A stretch of DNA of 12,721 nt from an uncultured Collinsella sp. (GCA_900754445.1 CAAECW010000056.1:1-12721), one strand, 5' to 3'. Shown: positions 1 through 6,959, numbered from the stretch's first letter. Made by a program: numbers and translations. Notes: generated by a model not told the origin, from the sequence alone.

Positions 1-153
1 TGCGTATGGTTGGGGGTTCGCGATTCAGCCCCGTAAACCGGCATAGTTTTGGAATGGCCGGCTGGTATGACGGGCATCGTGGCCCTCAGAGAGCCAAATC
101 GATCCGTTTTCCTCCGTCCCCAGACGTCCCCGGGGAATCAGTTGGCGGCGCTT

Positions 154-313
154 GCCACGAAACTGGCCCATCTACTACGTTTAGCTTGATACCCCCGACC
201 ATGACCGCGTTTTACGAAAAACCGCAGGCTTTCTACCTGCGGTTTTCTTTTTGCGTTGTTCGCTGTGGTTGAGGGTAGTGGCTTAAACGTAGTAGATGGG
301 TCAGTTCCGTGGC
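154..313. repeat. Long inverted repeat around a terminator
   Basis: The arms are 154-185 and 281-313. They share a perfect 16-bp core, CCCATCTACTACGTTT at 167-182, inverted on the right side, and extend outward to about 32 bp with a few mismatches, from GCCACG on the left to CGTGGC on the right. The terminator hairpin lies between them, so the whole 160-bp unit is roughly symmetric. This could be a dispersed non-coding repeat or a small non-autonomous element. Confidence 0.65.
218..252. terminator. Two-way rho-independent terminator
   Basis: There is a perfect 11-bp stem, AAAACCGCAGG (218-228) with CCTGCGGTTTT (236-246), a 7-nt loop, and CTTTTT following. The A-run before the stem becomes a T-run on the minus strand, so it can stop transcription both ways. 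It would serve xth on the minus strand and any plus-strand gene to the left of the window. Confidence 0.85.
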
Positions 314-386
314 GGGAGGGCCGCGTGGGTTCCCTCGCGAGGTGAAAATGATCCCTTTTCCTCCGTCCCCAGGGGATCAATTGGGG

Positions 387-1205
387 CTAGAGTTCTAGCG
401 TGAGGGTGACGGGGCAGTGGTCGCTGCCGAAGATGTCGCCGCGGATGCCGGTGTCGCGAACGTTGGCGGCGATTGCGTCGCTTACCAGGAAGTAGTCGAT
501 GCGCCAGCCGGCGTTGTTCTTGCGGGCATTAAAGCGATAGCTCCACCAGCTGTAGACGCCCTCAACGTCCGGATTAGCCGTGCGCCAGGTATCGGTAAAG
601 CCGGCGTTGAGCAGCTCGGTAAACTTACCGCGCTCTTCGTCCGAAAAGCCTGCGTTGCCGCGGTTGGACTTGGGGTTCTTAAGGTCGATCTCCTCGTGCG
701 CCACGTTAAAGTCGCCGCAGGTTACGACGGGCTTGCCGGTTTCGTGCTCAAGCGCGCCCAAAAAGCCGCGATAGGCATCGTCCCAGGCCATACGCACGTC
801 GATGCGCGCGAGCTCATTTTGCGCGTTGGGCGTATAGACGTCGACAAACCAAAACTTGTCGAACTCGAGCGCACAGACGCGGCCCTCGGTTGCGGCTTGG
901 GCAACGAGCTCGGCGGCCTCGCCCTCGCCGGCGTAGGGCAGCAGCGCGTCGGCGCGCAGCACGCGTAGCGGCTCCTGGCGGCTAAAGACCGCGGTGCCCG
1001 AATAGCCTTTGCGCTCGGCGTAGCTCCAGGTTTGGTGATAGCCGGGCAGGTCGATATCGACCTGGCCCTCCTGCAGCTTGGTCTCCTGCAGCGCCAGGAT
1101 ATCGACGTCGAGTTCTTGCGCGATCTGGATAAAGCTCGGGTCCTTTTTGAGCACGGCGCGCAGGCCGTTGACGTTCCACGAGGCGAAAGTGTAAGTCTGA
1201 GGCAT
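387..1205 (-). CDS. xth: Exodeoxyribonuclease III / AP endonuclease
   Basis: This is a 272-residue enzyme of the ExoIII (xthA/exoA) branch of the endonuclease/exonuclease/phosphatase superfamily. Family members cut DNA 5' of abasic sites and remove 3' blocking groups in base-excision repair. Visible motifs in order are SWNVNGLRA (9-17), LQETK with the metal-binding Glu41, GYSGTAVFSR (67-76), VYTPN (123-127), GDFNVAHEEIDLKN (164-177) with the Asp/Asn pair, WRIDYFLVS (234-242) and the C-terminal GSDHCPV (260-266) with the catalytic Asp-His. The length is usual for the family. The start at 1205 follows AAAGGA with normal spacing on the minus strand. It is divergent from the sirtuin gene, with 135 bp between them, and its transcript probably ends at the two-way terminator near 218-252. 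No key residue is missing. Confidence 0.95.
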   Translation of the reverse strand: MPQTYTFASWNVNGLRAVLKKDPSFIQIAQELDVDILALQETKLQEGQVDIDLPGYHQTWSYAERKGYSGTAVFSRQEPLRVLRADALLPYAGEGEAAELVAQAATEGRVCALEFDKFWFVDVYTPNAQNELARIDVRMAWDDAYRGFLGALEHETGKPVVTCGDFNVAHEEIDLKNPKSNRGNAGFSDEERGKFTELLNAGFTDTWRTANPDVEGVYSWWSYRFNARKNNAGWRIDYFLVSDAIAANVRDTGIRGDIFGSDHCPVTLTLEL

Positions 1206-1340
1206 GGTGTCCTTTCGACGGGGTTGGCAGGCTTAAGATTAGCGCAACAGGGGCGGGGTGGGATCCGCGCATGCTGACTTAAAGGCCGCATGCTGGGACG
1301 TCGCTCAACGCTGCCCGACTAACAAGGACGGAGGACTCAT
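1206..1340. promoter_or_regulatory. Divergent xth / sirtuin intergenic region
   Basis: This 135-bp gap must hold promoters for two divergent genes. I cannot point to a confident -35/-10 pair. An 8-bp sequence GCATGCTG occurs twice 19 bp apart (1269-1276 and 1288-1295), which could be a small operator or chance. The sirtuin ribosome binding site GGAGGA is at about 1330-1335. Confidence 0.35.
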
Positions 1341-2093
1341 ATGACGCAGGCAATATCGGACCCCAGGCAGGCCTCCGCCGCGCTGGCGGATCTGTTTGAC
1401 ACCCACAAGCGCGTGGTCTTCTTTGGCGGCGCTGGTGTTTCTACGGCAAGTGGCATTCCCGATTTCCGCAGCGTGGACGGCCTGTATCACCAGCAGTTTG
1501 CCTATCCGCCCGAGACCATGCTGTCGCATAGCTTTTACGAGGCGCATCCGGCGGAGTTCTTCGACTTTTACCGCACCAAGATGATCGCGCTTAACGCTAA
1601 ACCCAACCGCTGCCACACCAAGCTGGCCGAGCTGGAGCGCGCCGGTAAGCTTGATGCCGTGGTGACGCAAAATATCGACGGCCTGCATCAGATGGCCGGC
1701 TCACAGCGAGTGTTTGAGCTGCACGGATCGGTCCATCGCAACATTTGCCAGTCGTGCGGCGCGGTCTATAGCGCCGAGTGGATTTGCTCGCGCGAGCACG
1801 AGGATGCCGCGGGCGTGCCTGCGTGCCCCGCGTGCGGTGGCCGCATCAAGCCCGATGTAGTGCTCTACGAAGAGCCGCTCGACGAGCATGTGTTGACCGG
1901 TGCCGTTGCCGCCATCGCCGCGGCCGATGCCCTCATTGTGGGCGGGACCTCGCTCGTGGTGTATCCGGCGGCAGGCCTTACGCGATACTTTACCGGCGAT
2001 ACGCTGGCTATTTGCAATCTTGCTCCTACCGATCAGGATGCAAATGCCGACCTGCTGATTTCTTGCGACATCGCGGCCGCGTTTGCGTTCTAG
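1341..2093 (+). CDS. Sir2-family NAD-dependent protein deacylase (sirtuin)
   Basis: This 250-residue bacterial sirtuin is expected to remove acyl groups from lysines using NAD+, giving nicotinamide and O-acyl-ADP-ribose in the cytoplasm. The Rossmann NAD site shows GAGVSTASGIPDFRS (30-44). TQNID (109-113) is followed by the catalytic His128 in HGS. A structural zinc site is formed by two CxxC pairs, C136/C139 and C162/C165. GGTSLVVYPAAGL lies toward the C-terminus. The GAG-x-S-x-x-SGIPDFR and Cys4 layout resembles the Thermotoga Sir2 (class U) type. I do not see the Ala/Tyr/Arg signature of desuccinylases clearly enough to assign specificity. GGAGGA sits 5-6 nt before the ATG. It is followed by folP-folK on the same strand after 95 bp. 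An open frame running back from folP into this gene is a shadow. Confidence 0.94.
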   Translation: MTQAISDPRQASAALADLFDTHKRVVFFGGAGVSTASGIPDFRSVDGLYHQQFAYPPETMLSHSFYEAHPAEFFDFYRTKMIALNAKPNRCHTKLAELERAGKLDAVVTQNIDGLHQMAGSQRVFELHGSVHRNICQSCGAVYSAEWICSREHEDAAGVPACPACGGRIKPDVVLYEEPLDEHVLTGAVAAIAAADALIVGGTSLVVYPAAGLTRYFTGDTLAICNLAPTDQDANADLLISCDIAAAFAF

Positions 2094-2107
2094 CCCGCGC
2101 GCGCGGA

Positions 2108-2164
2108 TACAATAGAAAGACTGAGTGCAAAGCGACCCCGCCGCCAGCTCCCCAAGCTCGGCGG
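2108..2164 (+). promoter_or_regulatory. Candidate promoter and leader hairpin before folP-folK
   Basis: A good -10 box, TACAAT, lies at 2108-2113. The best -35 candidate is TTGCGT at 2083-2088, inside the end of the sirtuin gene and with a long 19-bp spacer, so the promoter is tentative. Downstream, CCGCCAGCT (2141-2149) pairs with AGCT-C-GGCGG (2155-2164), with one bulged base and a 5-nt loop. The following bases include CATTTTAG, so the hairpin may be a weak terminator for the sirtuin or a leader structure for folP. Confidence 0.4.
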
Positions 2165-2188
2165 CGTGGGCATTTTAGGAGGATGTTC

Positions 2189-3931
2189 ATGGCGAACGAC
2201 AGCAAGACATGGCGGTGCGGAAAGTATGAGCTCAGCTTTGACCGTCCGCGCATCATGGGCGTCCTCAACGTGACGCCCGATTCGTTTAGCGATGGCGGGG
2301 AGCACTTCGACCCCGATGCCGCCATCGAGTACGGCCTGGCGATGCTCGACGCCGGCGCCGACATCATCGACGTGGGCGGCGAGTCCACACGCCCTGGTTT
2401 TACCCCGGTCAACCCCGACGAGGAGGCTCGCCGCGTGCTGCCCGTGGTGCGCGCACTGGCCAAGGAGGGCGCCATCGTCTCGATCGACACGCGTCATGTG
2501 GCGGTTGCCAAGGCGGCCGTGCGCTGCGGCGCCTCGATCGTCAACGACGTGACGGGCTTCACCGATCCCAAGATGGTCGAGTTTGTTAAGACGAGTACCT
2601 GCGGCGTCATCGTGATGCATGCCGGCGAGGTCGCCGCGCCCGCACGCACGCACGCAACGGTGCAGCTCGATACCTCGGCAGCGGCGTTTGTTGCCGAGAA
2701 GGCGCGCGAGGCGGCTGCCGAGGCCGCGCGTGAGGCCGAGAAGCCGGCTCGTCGCCGTCGCGGCAAGTTGCTGGGCGAGCCTAAGCCGGAGGCCAAGCTT
2801 CCGGGCGGCGTGGTGCAGCCCTCGTTGCCGTTTGGCGAACCGGAGCCCACGTCCGAGCCTGCAAGCGAGCAGGAGACGCCGGCCGCCGAGCAGGCTGCTG
2901 CCGCCGAGACCGTCGCGCCCGCGCCCGAGGCCGCGCCCGCAGCCACCGAGGCCGCATCGGAGTCCAATGACCGCCTGGCCGCCATGATGCGCCGCAGTGC
3001 CCGCCGTGAGGAGGCCTATGTGCCCACCTCGCAGCTCCGCCGCTTTACCCTGCCCGATTCGGCGCCCATCATGCGCCGCGTCATGGGCTTTCTGTCCGAC
3101 CAGGCCCGCACGCTCATCCATGCCGGCGTGTCGCGCGACCGCATCTGCATCGATCCTGGCCCGGGCTTTGGTAAGTCGGCTAACGAGGGCATCGTCATCC
3201 AACGCGAGACTGCCAAGATAGCGTCGCTGGGCTACCCGCTCATGTGCGCCGTGTCGCGCAAGCGCTTTGTGGGCGCCGTCTCGGGCGTGACCGAGGCCGC
3301 CGAGCGCGATGCCGCTACGTTTGGCGTGTGCCTGGGCGCCATCCAGGCCGGTGCCAACATCGTGCGCGTGCACGACGCCGCGGGTTTTGCGCAGTTCCTG
3401 AACGGTTACTGGGCGGTTGCCAAGCCGCAGCCGCGCCGCGCGTTTGTGGCCGTGGGCTCCAACCTGGGGCATCGCTGCGACAACATCCGCACCGCACGCG
3501 AGATGATCGCCGAGATTCCACTCACCTGCGTGTCCAACTCCTCCAAGATTTACGAGAGCGAGCCGGCCTACGAGACGCGCCAGGACGCGTTTGCCAACGC
3601 CGTCATCGAGATCAAGACCGAGCTGGCGCCGCTGGTGCTGCTCGATGAGCTCATGAAGATCGAGGCCGAGCTGGGGCGCGACCGCTCCAAGAAGGCCAAG
3701 GCCAACGGTCCGCGCACCATCGACCTGGACCTGCTGTGGATGGATGGCGAGACCCACGGCGGCAAAAAGCTGCGCCTGCCGCATCCTCTCATTGGCGAGC
3801 GCGACTTTGTGCTGGTGCCGCTCGAGGACCTGATGCACGACCCGGCGCGGTTCTTCCGCTACAACGGTGTCGAGGTCAAGGAGCCCGAGGACCGCGTGGG
3901 CCATATCGTTGGCGAATTGGGGCGTATGTAG
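2189..3931 (+). CDS. folP-folK: Fused dihydropteroate synthase-HPPK with a large insertion
   Basis: This 580-residue bifunctional folate enzyme joins DHPS, which condenses p-aminobenzoate with hydroxymethyl-dihydropterin pyrophosphate, to HPPK, which makes that pyrophosphate. DHPS motifs are MGVLNVTPDSFSDGG (23-37), GGESTRPG (63-70), SIDTR near 100, a variant VIVMHAG near 140-145, DPGPGFGKS (322-330), SRKRF (356-360) and RVHD (393-396). HPPK starts near residue 417 with GSNLG (423-427), YESEPAY and GPRTIDLDLL (507-516). About 150 residues (about 147-290), rich in Ala, Glu, Pro and Arg, interrupt the DHPS barrel after the MHAG strand, so the protein is much longer than the roughly 440 expected. 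No dihydroneopterin aldolase (folB) domain lies between the two, as it does in some actinobacterial clusters. I chose ATG 2189 because AGGAGG (2177-2182) abuts the alternative ATG at 2183. The stop abuts the next gene's ATG. Confidence 0.93.
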   Translation: MANDSKTWRCGKYELSFDRPRIMGVLNVTPDSFSDGGEHFDPDAAIEYGLAMLDAGADIIDVGGESTRPGFTPVNPDEEARRVLPVVRALAKEGAIVSIDTRHVAVAKAAVRCGASIVNDVTGFTDPKMVEFVKTSTCGVIVMHAGEVAAPARTHATVQLDTSAAAFVAEKAREAAAEAAREAEKPARRRRGKLLGEPKPEAKLPGGVVQPSLPFGEPEPTSEPASEQETPAAEQAAAAETVAPAPEAAPAATEAASESNDRLAAMMRRSARREEAYVPTSQLRRFTLPDSAPIMRRVMGFLSDQARTLIHAGVSRDRICIDPGPGFGKSANEGIVIQRETAKIASLGYPLMCAVSRKRFVGAVSGVTEAAERDAATFGVCLGAIQAGANIVRVHDAAGFAQFLNGYWAVAKPQPRRAFVAVGSNLGHRCDNIRTAREMIAEIPLTCVSNSSKIYESEPAYETRQDAFANAVIEIKTELAPLVLLDELMKIEAELGRDRSKKAKANGPRTIDLDLLWMDGETHGGKKLRLPHPLIGERDFVLVPLEDLMHDPARFFRYNGVEVKEPEDRVGHIVGELGRM

Positions 3932-4633
3932 ATGATCGAGATGAATGCTGTTGCCGCCGGCACCGAGCTCGACGCGGCGCGTAACGCGGGCCGCGAGGGC
4001 GTGTCCGCGGGCTGGTGCGCGTGGAGCGCGGGCGATGCTTCGCTGACGTTTTCGCTGGTCGTGCGTCCGGATGTGAATATGCACGCCTTCCACGGCCTGC
4101 CGTTTGTGGCCGCGATGGGCATGATGGATGCGCTTGTGGGCACAGTGTCGACGCCGGGCCTGGGCCTTGCCGGCAAGGTGGGTATCCGGTGGCCGAGCGA
4201 TATCGTGTGCGGTGCGCCTGCGTTTGAGACGTCGCTCGCGCGTGTTGCCGTGAACGGCGGTGCCGGTGCCGCGGGCATGTTCGGTGCCGTGACGGTGGAT
4301 ATTGAGCGTTCGGCGTTGAGCGAGCTTGGTGTGGACGTGGCTGACGAAGCGCTGGTCGAGGCGCTGGCCGCCGCCGTGCTGGCCCGCGTGGACGCCTGGG
4401 CGGTTGTTGCCAACACGCCGCAAGGCGCCGCAGGGCCGTTGGCCCCCGTGTTGGGCGAGTACTTCGATATGGTGCCGCTGCTCGGTCGCCAAGTTGCGGC
4501 GGTGTCGCCCAACGGCTTGCCGCTTGCGGTCGGTGTGTTTGCGGGCCTGGACATCTGGGGTCGCGCGACCATCAAGACCGATGCCGGCGAGCAGGAGTTT
4601 CCGCCTGAGGCCGTACGGATTCGCGGACTGTAA
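3932..4633 (+). CDS. Degenerate biotin-protein-ligase-like protein
   Basis: This 233-residue protein looks like the catalytic and C-terminal domains of BirA/biotin-protein ligase, without an N-terminal helix-turn-helix. TELDAAR near the start takes the place of the STN region. SLTFSLVVRP (37-46), RWPSDI (86-91, family KWPNDI), and a C-terminal stretch with YFDMVPLLGRQV and GLDIWGRATI ending in VRIRGL follow the BPL order. Important parts are absent: I find no GRGRxGR biotinyl-adenylate loop, no KLAGIL segment with its lysine after RWPSDI, and no GIGxN motif. The fold assignment is therefore good, but biotin ligase activity is doubtful. It may be an inactive or repurposed paralog. It starts at the base after the folP-folK stop codon (TAGATG), so translation is very likely coupled. 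A standard birA elsewhere in the genome would support the paralog reading. Confidence 0.7.
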   Translation: MIEMNAVAAGTELDAARNAGREGVSAGWCAWSAGDASLTFSLVVRPDVNMHAFHGLPFVAAMGMMDALVGTVSTPGLGLAGKVGIRWPSDIVCGAPAFETSLARVAVNGGAGAAGMFGAVTVDIERSALSELGVDVADEALVEALAAAVLARVDAWAVVANTPQGAAGPLAPVLGEYFDMVPLLGRQVAAVSPNGLPLAVGVFAGLDIWGRATIKTDAGEQEFPPEAVRIRGL

Positions 4634-4670
4634 CGCGAGGCGCCCGCGCTCAAAGACAACGATGACAACG

Positions 4671-4702
4671 AAGCCCTCTTCGGCCTGTGCCGGGGAGGGC
4701 TT
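4671..4702 (+). terminator. Probable terminator after the folP-folK / ligase-like operon
   Basis: AAGCCCTC (4671-4678) pairs with GAGGGCTT (4695-4702), with an inner CGGC/GCCG stem (4681-4684 and 4689-4692). The hairpin is strong but only a short TTTGCG follows, so termination is likely rather than certain. Confidence 0.55.
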
Positions 4703-4730
4703 TGCGTGACTGCGGGGTAGCACCTCGGAC

Positions 4731-4771
4731 CTATTCCTCAAAACTGAAAATTTTTCGATTTTGAGGAATAG
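4731..4771. repeat. 41-bp palindrome, copy 1
   Basis: Outer arms CTATTCCTCAAAA (4731-4743) and TTTTGAGGAATAG (4759-4771) are perfect inverted repeats. The 15-bp centre is itself near-palindromic (GAAAA-T-TTTTC). The same 41-bp unit recurs at 4817 and 6089 in the same orientation. It lies about 30 bp after the hairpin that ends the preceding operon. Confidence 0.9.
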
Positions 4772-4816
4772 AATTAAGCCAGCTCGGGCTTTTGCGAGGT
4801 ATATTCGTTGCAGAGC

Positions 4817-4857
4817 CTATTCCTCGAAACTGAAAAATTTTCGTTTTTGAGGAATAG
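4817..4857. repeat. 41-bp palindrome, copy 2
   Basis: This is the same unit as copy 1, with one change in the left arm (CTCG instead of CTCA, which would leave a G-U pair in RNA) and small changes in the A/T centre. It is 45 bp after copy 1 and 26 bp before the ATPase start. A -10-like TATATT at 4800-4805 lies between the two copies, so copy 2 would fall in the 5' untranslated leader. Confidence 0.9.
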
Positions 4858-4883
4858 CGATAAAAGACCGCAGGGAGGCGCCA

Positions 4884-6080
4884 ATGAAACTCATCAATAG
4901 AACGTCATACATGGACATGTTGACGAGCCTTATTGGCGTGCCGGACATCAAGGTCATAACGGGCATTCGCCGTGGCGGTAAGTCAAAATTGCTCGAGGCC
5001 CTCCGCGATTACGTGGAGGCAAATCTGTCCAATTCGAATGTCATCCATATCAATTACAACCTCGACGAGTTCGAGGACCTGCTCGAATATCATGCCCTGC
5101 TCGCCTATGTAAAAGAGCATCGAGCGTCCGACAAGCAAAACTTCCTGCTTATCGATGAGGTTCAGATGTGCGACGGCTTTGAACGCGCGATCAACAGCCT
5201 CCATGCATCCGAGCAGTACAACATTTTCATTACCGGATCGAACGCCTTTTTGCTGTCGAGCGATCTGTCGACGCTCTTTACGGGGCGTACGTTCGAGATC
5301 GAGGTTTTCCCATTCTCGTTTGAGGAGTATCGTCTCTATGGCGACGAGGGCGATGACGACCGCGACTTCGATGAGTACGCGAGAACCGGCGGTATGTCCG
5401 GCTCTTACCCTTATCCACTGCAGGAGCAGCGCTATCAATATCTCTCCAATGTCTTTAAAACGCTCATCGTGAGGGATATCGTGCAGCGGCATAACGTGAG
5501 AAACGAATCGGCGCTGCTGCGCATTGCCGATTACATGATGGACAACGTTTCCAACATTACGTCGGCACGCAACATTACTGATGCATTAAATGCGGATGGG
5601 CTAAAGATTACGAACAAGACGGTCGGCACGTACATGGGGTACCTGTGCGATGCGTTTGCCTTCTATAAAGTTCGTCGGTACGACATTCGCGGCAAAAAAT
5701 ACCTTAAGAGCGGCGAGAAATATTACCTGGCAGACCACGCGTTCAAATACGCACTGCTCGGTACACGTGATATGGATTGGGGACGCGTATACGAGAACAT
5801 GGTGGCCATCGAGCTGCTGCGCCGCGGATACGAGGTATACGTCGGTGTGCTCTATAAAAAGGAAATTGACTTTATAGCAATCAAGCGAAGCGAGAAGCTC
5901 TACATTCAGGTGAGCGACGACATCAGCTCGGATAAGACATTTGAACGCGAGATTTCGCCACTGCTGAGCATTGGCGACGCGTACCCCAAGATGATTCTCG
6001 CCCGAACGCATCACGAGGCCACGGACCGCAATGGGGTGCAGATCGTGGACCTGGCGAGGTGGCTATGCGGCGAGGCGTAG
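4884..6080 (+). CDS. AAA-family ATPase with DUF4143-like C-terminus
   Basis: This 398-residue protein has the layout of the large AAA_14/DUF4143 group of archaeal and bacterial ATPases. An N-terminal P-loop reads GIRRGGKS (27-34), Walker B FLLIDE is at 87-92, and a sensor-like ITGSNA and a conserved FPFSFEEY segment follow. A winged-helix-like middle comes next. The C-terminal part has the pattern of a PD-(D/E)XK fold, with Glu310 in VAIELLRRGY, EIDF (327-330) and YIQV (340-343). The P-loop is RGGKS rather than GxGKS, as is common in this group. The biological role of the family is largely unknown; no substrate can be given. AGGGAGG (4872-4878) sits 5 nt before the ATG. Three 41-bp palindromes bracket the gene, and it sits alone between two convergent housekeeping genes, which suggests an inserted unit. 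Codon use is less GC-rich than in the neighbouring chromosomal genes. Confidence 0.88.
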   Translation: MKLINRTSYMDMLTSLIGVPDIKVITGIRRGGKSKLLEALRDYVEANLSNSNVIHINYNLDEFEDLLEYHALLAYVKEHRASDKQNFLLIDEVQMCDGFERAINSLHASEQYNIFITGSNAFLLSSDLSTLFTGRTFEIEVFPFSFEEYRLYGDEGDDDRDFDEYARTGGMSGSYPYPLQEQRYQYLSNVFKTLIVRDIVQRHNVRNESALLRIADYMMDNVSNITSARNITDALNADGLKITNKTVGTYMGYLCDAFAFYKVRRYDIRGKKYLKSGEKYYLADHAFKYALLGTRDMDWGRVYENMVAIELLRRGYEVYVGVLYKKEIDFIAIKRSEKLYIQVSDDISSDKTFEREISPLLSIGDAYPKMILARTHHEATDRNGVQIVDLARWLCGEA

Positions 6081-6088
6081 CAGAAAGC

Positions 6089-6129
6089 CTATTCCTCAAA
6101 ACTGATAAATTTTCGATTTTGAGGAATAG
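6089..6129. repeat. 41-bp palindrome, copy 3
   Basis: This third copy begins 8 bp after the ATPase stop codon and has the same perfect 13-bp outer arms as copy 1. A flanking C/G pair extends it to 6088-6130. It also lies downstream of coaX on the minus strand. With copies 1 and 2 it brackets the ATPase gene. Confidence 0.9.
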
Positions 6130-6185
6130 GACCGATGCGTTGCCTAGTTCGCCGCTCGCGTTCGTGCTCGACTTAAGCCCCTGCT

Positions 6186-6959
6186 CTATCCCAGCTCCTG
6201 CATACGGCGGTAGATTTCGCAGATACCCTTGATGGTGAGCTGTCCGTCGACCACGTCGAAGGCATCGGTCGAATCGGCGACGATGCTGGCGAGACCGCCC
6301 GTGGCGATAACGGTGGCATCCTCGCGGCCCAGCTCGCGCTTCATGCGCGCGACCAGGCCCTCGGCCATGGCGGCGGCGCCCGTTACGGCGCCCACCTTGA
6401 TGCACTCCTCGGTATCGCGGCCGATGGCGTGCTCGGGCGCCTCGAGCGGAACGCTGGCGAGCTTGGCGGCTCGGGCGGCGAGCGCGTCCATCGAAATGCG
6501 GATGCCCGGCGCAATAGCTCCACCAATGTAATAACCGTCCTCATCGATGACGTCGATATTGGTCGCGGTGCCAAAGTCCACCACGATTGCCGGCGCGCCG
6601 TAGAAGGTCTCGGCCGCAACGGCGTTAGCGACGCGATCGGCGCCTACGGCCTGGGGACGCGCCGCGCGCAGCTTGGTCACCGCGGCCGTCTGCGGCCCGA
6701 TAACGATGGCGTCCGCGGCAATGCGGTCGGCCACAGTGTGCCACTCGCGCGAGAGCTGCGGCACCACGCCGGCGAAGGCGACCGCGTCGACCGCGTCGAG
6801 CGAGAGGCCGTACATCTTAAAGAAGCCCATCAGGCGCACATGGATCTCGTCGGCGGTATAGGAGCGGTCGGTGGGCATGCGCCACGACTGCACAAGCTCG
6901 TCTCCGTCAAACAGGCCCATGGCCGTCTGCGTGTTTCCCATATCGATAGCGAGCAGCAT
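6186..6959 (-). CDS. coaX: Type III pantothenate kinase
   Basis: This 257-residue enzyme phosphorylates pantothenate, the first step of coenzyme A synthesis. It belongs to the ASKHA superfamily. Motifs are AIDMGNTQTAMGLF at the N-terminus (phosphate loop around 6-10), GVVPQL (64-69), GADR (106-109), VDFGTATNID (127-136) and GGAIAPGI (146-153). The length is typical. I chose the start at 6959 because GGGAG lies 5 nt upstream on the minus strand and the protein then begins MLLAIDMGNT, as in the family. An in-frame ATG at 6980 would add seven residues, and the frame stays open into the tRNA region without support. It is convergent with the ligase-like gene and the ATPase. The 55 bp between its stop and palindrome copy 3 has no clear T-run terminator on the minus strand. 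Confidence 0.94.
   Translation of the reverse strand: MLLAIDMGNTQTAMGLFDGDELVQSWRMPTDRSYTADEIHVRLMGFFKMYGLSLDAVDAVAFAGVVPQLSREWHTVADRIAADAIVIGPQTAAVTKLRAARPQAVGADRVANAVAAETFYGAPAIVVDFGTATNIDVIDEDGYYIGGAIAPGIRISMDALAARAAKLASVPLEAPEHAIGRDTEECIKVGAVTGAAAMAEGLVARMKRELGREDATVIATGGLASIVADSTDAFDVVDGQLTIKGICEIYRRMQELG

Larger units (their letters stand above)
101..372. repeat. Direct repeat pair (101-123 and 350-372)
   Basis: A 23-bp sequence beginning GATCC and ending in CTCCGTCCCCAG occurs at 101-123 and again at 350-372 with one mismatch (G versus C at position 6). Both copies are followed by a related GGGGA-ATCA-GTTGG-type tail, after a 9-11 bp insertion in the first copy. The second copy with its tail has TGATCCC and GGGGATCA ends (349-378), so it could fold as a hairpin. 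Such repeats look like dispersed intergenic elements, but I cannot count copies elsewhere in the genome. Confidence 0.6.
1..386. other. Gene-free structured spacer downstream of xth
   Basis: I see no convincing gene here. The short open frames have no ribosome binding site and run straight through repeats and a terminator hairpin. The stretch holds a central two-way terminator (218-252), flanked by the arms of a long imperfect inverted repeat (154-185 and 281-313), flanked in turn by a direct repeat (101-123 and 350-372). The first 100 bases contain only a short CCGGC...GCCGG inverted repeat near 38-61. The xth transcript, read on the minus strand, runs into this region. Confidence 0.6.

Noticed and set aside
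6..380. Small open frames of 80-88 codons before xth
   Set aside because: No ribosome binding sites, and they cross a perfect terminator hairpin and repeat arms.
1778..2188. N-terminal extension of folP back into the sirtuin gene
   Set aside because: It overlaps the sirtuin coding sequence out of frame, is Arg/Cys-rich, and the folP start at 2189 has a strong ribosome binding site.
2090..4741. 883-codon open frame on the minus strand
   Set aside because: It is antisense to folP-folK and the ligase-like gene, whose motifs are clear. Its His/Arg/Gly/Ala-rich translation is typical of a shadow frame in GC-rich coding DNA.
4731..6129. CRISPR-like array from the 41-bp repeats
   Set aside because: Only three copies, they are full palindromes, and a 1.2-kb gene separates two of them. 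No regular spacers and no cas genes.
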